DNA from: JANQMX01 sp965247175
GTDB taxonomy: Bacteria; Pseudomonadota; Alphaproteobacteria; Kiloniellales; DSM-21159
Direction of reading: 5' to 3'
DNA: 64,000 nucleotides
Assembly (NCBI GenBank): GCA_965247175.1
Contig: OZ252006.1
Coordinates: 1,984,001-2,048,000 of the forward strand
Part shown: positions 63,896 through 64,000 of the stretch, in pieces
Layout of the letters: every line of letters begins with the position of its first letter
Position numbering within the stretch: the first letter of the stretch is position 1
Position numbers and translations under genes: made by a program
Notes under the pieces: generated by a model
Databases searched by the model: none
What the model saw: the letters and a program-made list of their open reading frames with translations, nothing else
What the model was told of the DNA's origin: nothing

Positions 63896-64000
63896 ATGCC
63901 CGACGTCCTGATTGCCGCCCTTACCTTTCCTGAGTTCGACCCGGCGGCTATCCGCCTGGGGCCTGTCGAGATTCGCTGGTACGCTTTGGCCTATATCTTC
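63896..64000 (+). CDS. lgt: Prolipoprotein diacylglyceryl transferase, N-terminal part
   Basis: Cut by the right edge; only 35 codons remain. The segment IAALTFPEFDPAAIRLGPVEIRWYALAYIF is the standard Lgt N terminus: the FDP and GPxxIRWYxLxY positions lead into the first membrane helix. Lgt transfers diacylglycerol to the lipobox Cys of lipoproteins. Divergent from ubiK. Confidence 0.9.
   Translation, partial: MPDVLIAALTFPEFDPAAIRLGPVEIRWYALAYIF

Noticed and set aside
1..64000. tRNA, rRNA, CRISPR arrays, insertion sequences, prophage or integrase genes
   Set aside because: None seen: no cloverleaf-like segment with CCA-side motifs, no regularly spaced repeats, and no transposase, integrase or phage protein among the translations.

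Overview
The window reads as chromosomal DNA of a high-G+C alphaproteobacterium, probably near Rhodospirillales/Kiloniellales. The taxonomic hints are two perfect CtrA-type boxes (TTAA-N7-TTAA) in front of signalling genes, GAAC-N7-GAAA boxes resembling the alphaproteobacterial LexA site, a PetP/PetR-like MarR plus OmpR-type pair, a phasin with TTGCTGC operator-like repeats, fumC followed by a ribbon-helix-helix protein, and DUF4169. About 60 protein genes are densely packed on both strands. I saw no tRNA, rRNA, CRISPR array, insertion sequence or prophage. Most genes are housekeeping or core-accessory.

Layout: (1) 1-9563 holds an amidohydrolase fragment, a class V aminotransferase, a fused hydantoinase/oxoprolinase (HyuA-HyuB), an iron(III)-binding protein with a Fur box and a strong terminator, and a dimethylglycine/sarcosine-dehydrogenase-like flavoprotein. 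Apart from the iron gene these suggest breakdown of a cyclic N-methylated amide through sarcosine and glycine. (2) 9798-13196 is a YHS-domain protein followed by a complete bufferin-type RiPP operon: a DUF2282 precursor with four cysteines, a DUF692/MNIO enzyme, a DUF2063 partner and a DoxX membrane protein. This is the most notable specialised system here and points to copper handling. (3) 13309-17256 is a chemoreceptor whose sensor region carries a helical module three times, next to an orphan amino-acid-type binding protein. (4) 17507-19717 is a probable operon of ArsR regulator, SRPBCC protein, ThiS/MoaD-like protein and BNR propeller. (5) 19858-30275 is a run of mostly unlinked metabolic, redox and regulatory genes (2OG oxygenase, DUF2061, GFA, 1-Cys peroxiredoxin, winged-helix/TPR regulator, degenerate Hpt-receiver protein with a CtrA box, GMC oxidoreductase, glutathione reductase, TfoX-like protein, FumC).

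(6) 30253-41205 holds AsmA, DUF4169 plus an aminotransferase, a class II glutamine amidotransferase with a tandem glutaredoxin, a nitroreductase, a nitrate/nitrite-type (NIT) chemoreceptor with a CtrA box, and a transglutaminase-like protein. (7) 41459-48037 holds a class III aminotransferase, an FAD oxidase and SDR set, MsrB, a Ca/Na antiporter and a pteridine-reductase-like SDR. (8) 48241-48724 is a gene-free, A+T-richer stretch with a perfect DnaA box, two LexA-like boxes inside a 41-nt imperfect direct repeat, and dyads, directly before uvrC. (9) 48725-55560 is uvrC, DUF2062, pgsA, a molybdenum-cofactor run (mobB-moeA-moaD-moaE) and an RraA-like protein. (10) 55585-64000 holds ilvE, the MarR/OmpR/histidine-kinase set, csaA, phasin plus TetR, ybaK-proC-ybjN, ubiK and the start of lgt.

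Functions are read from motifs and remembered family features only; no database search was possible. Starts were moved downstream wherever a ribosome site or family length argued for it.
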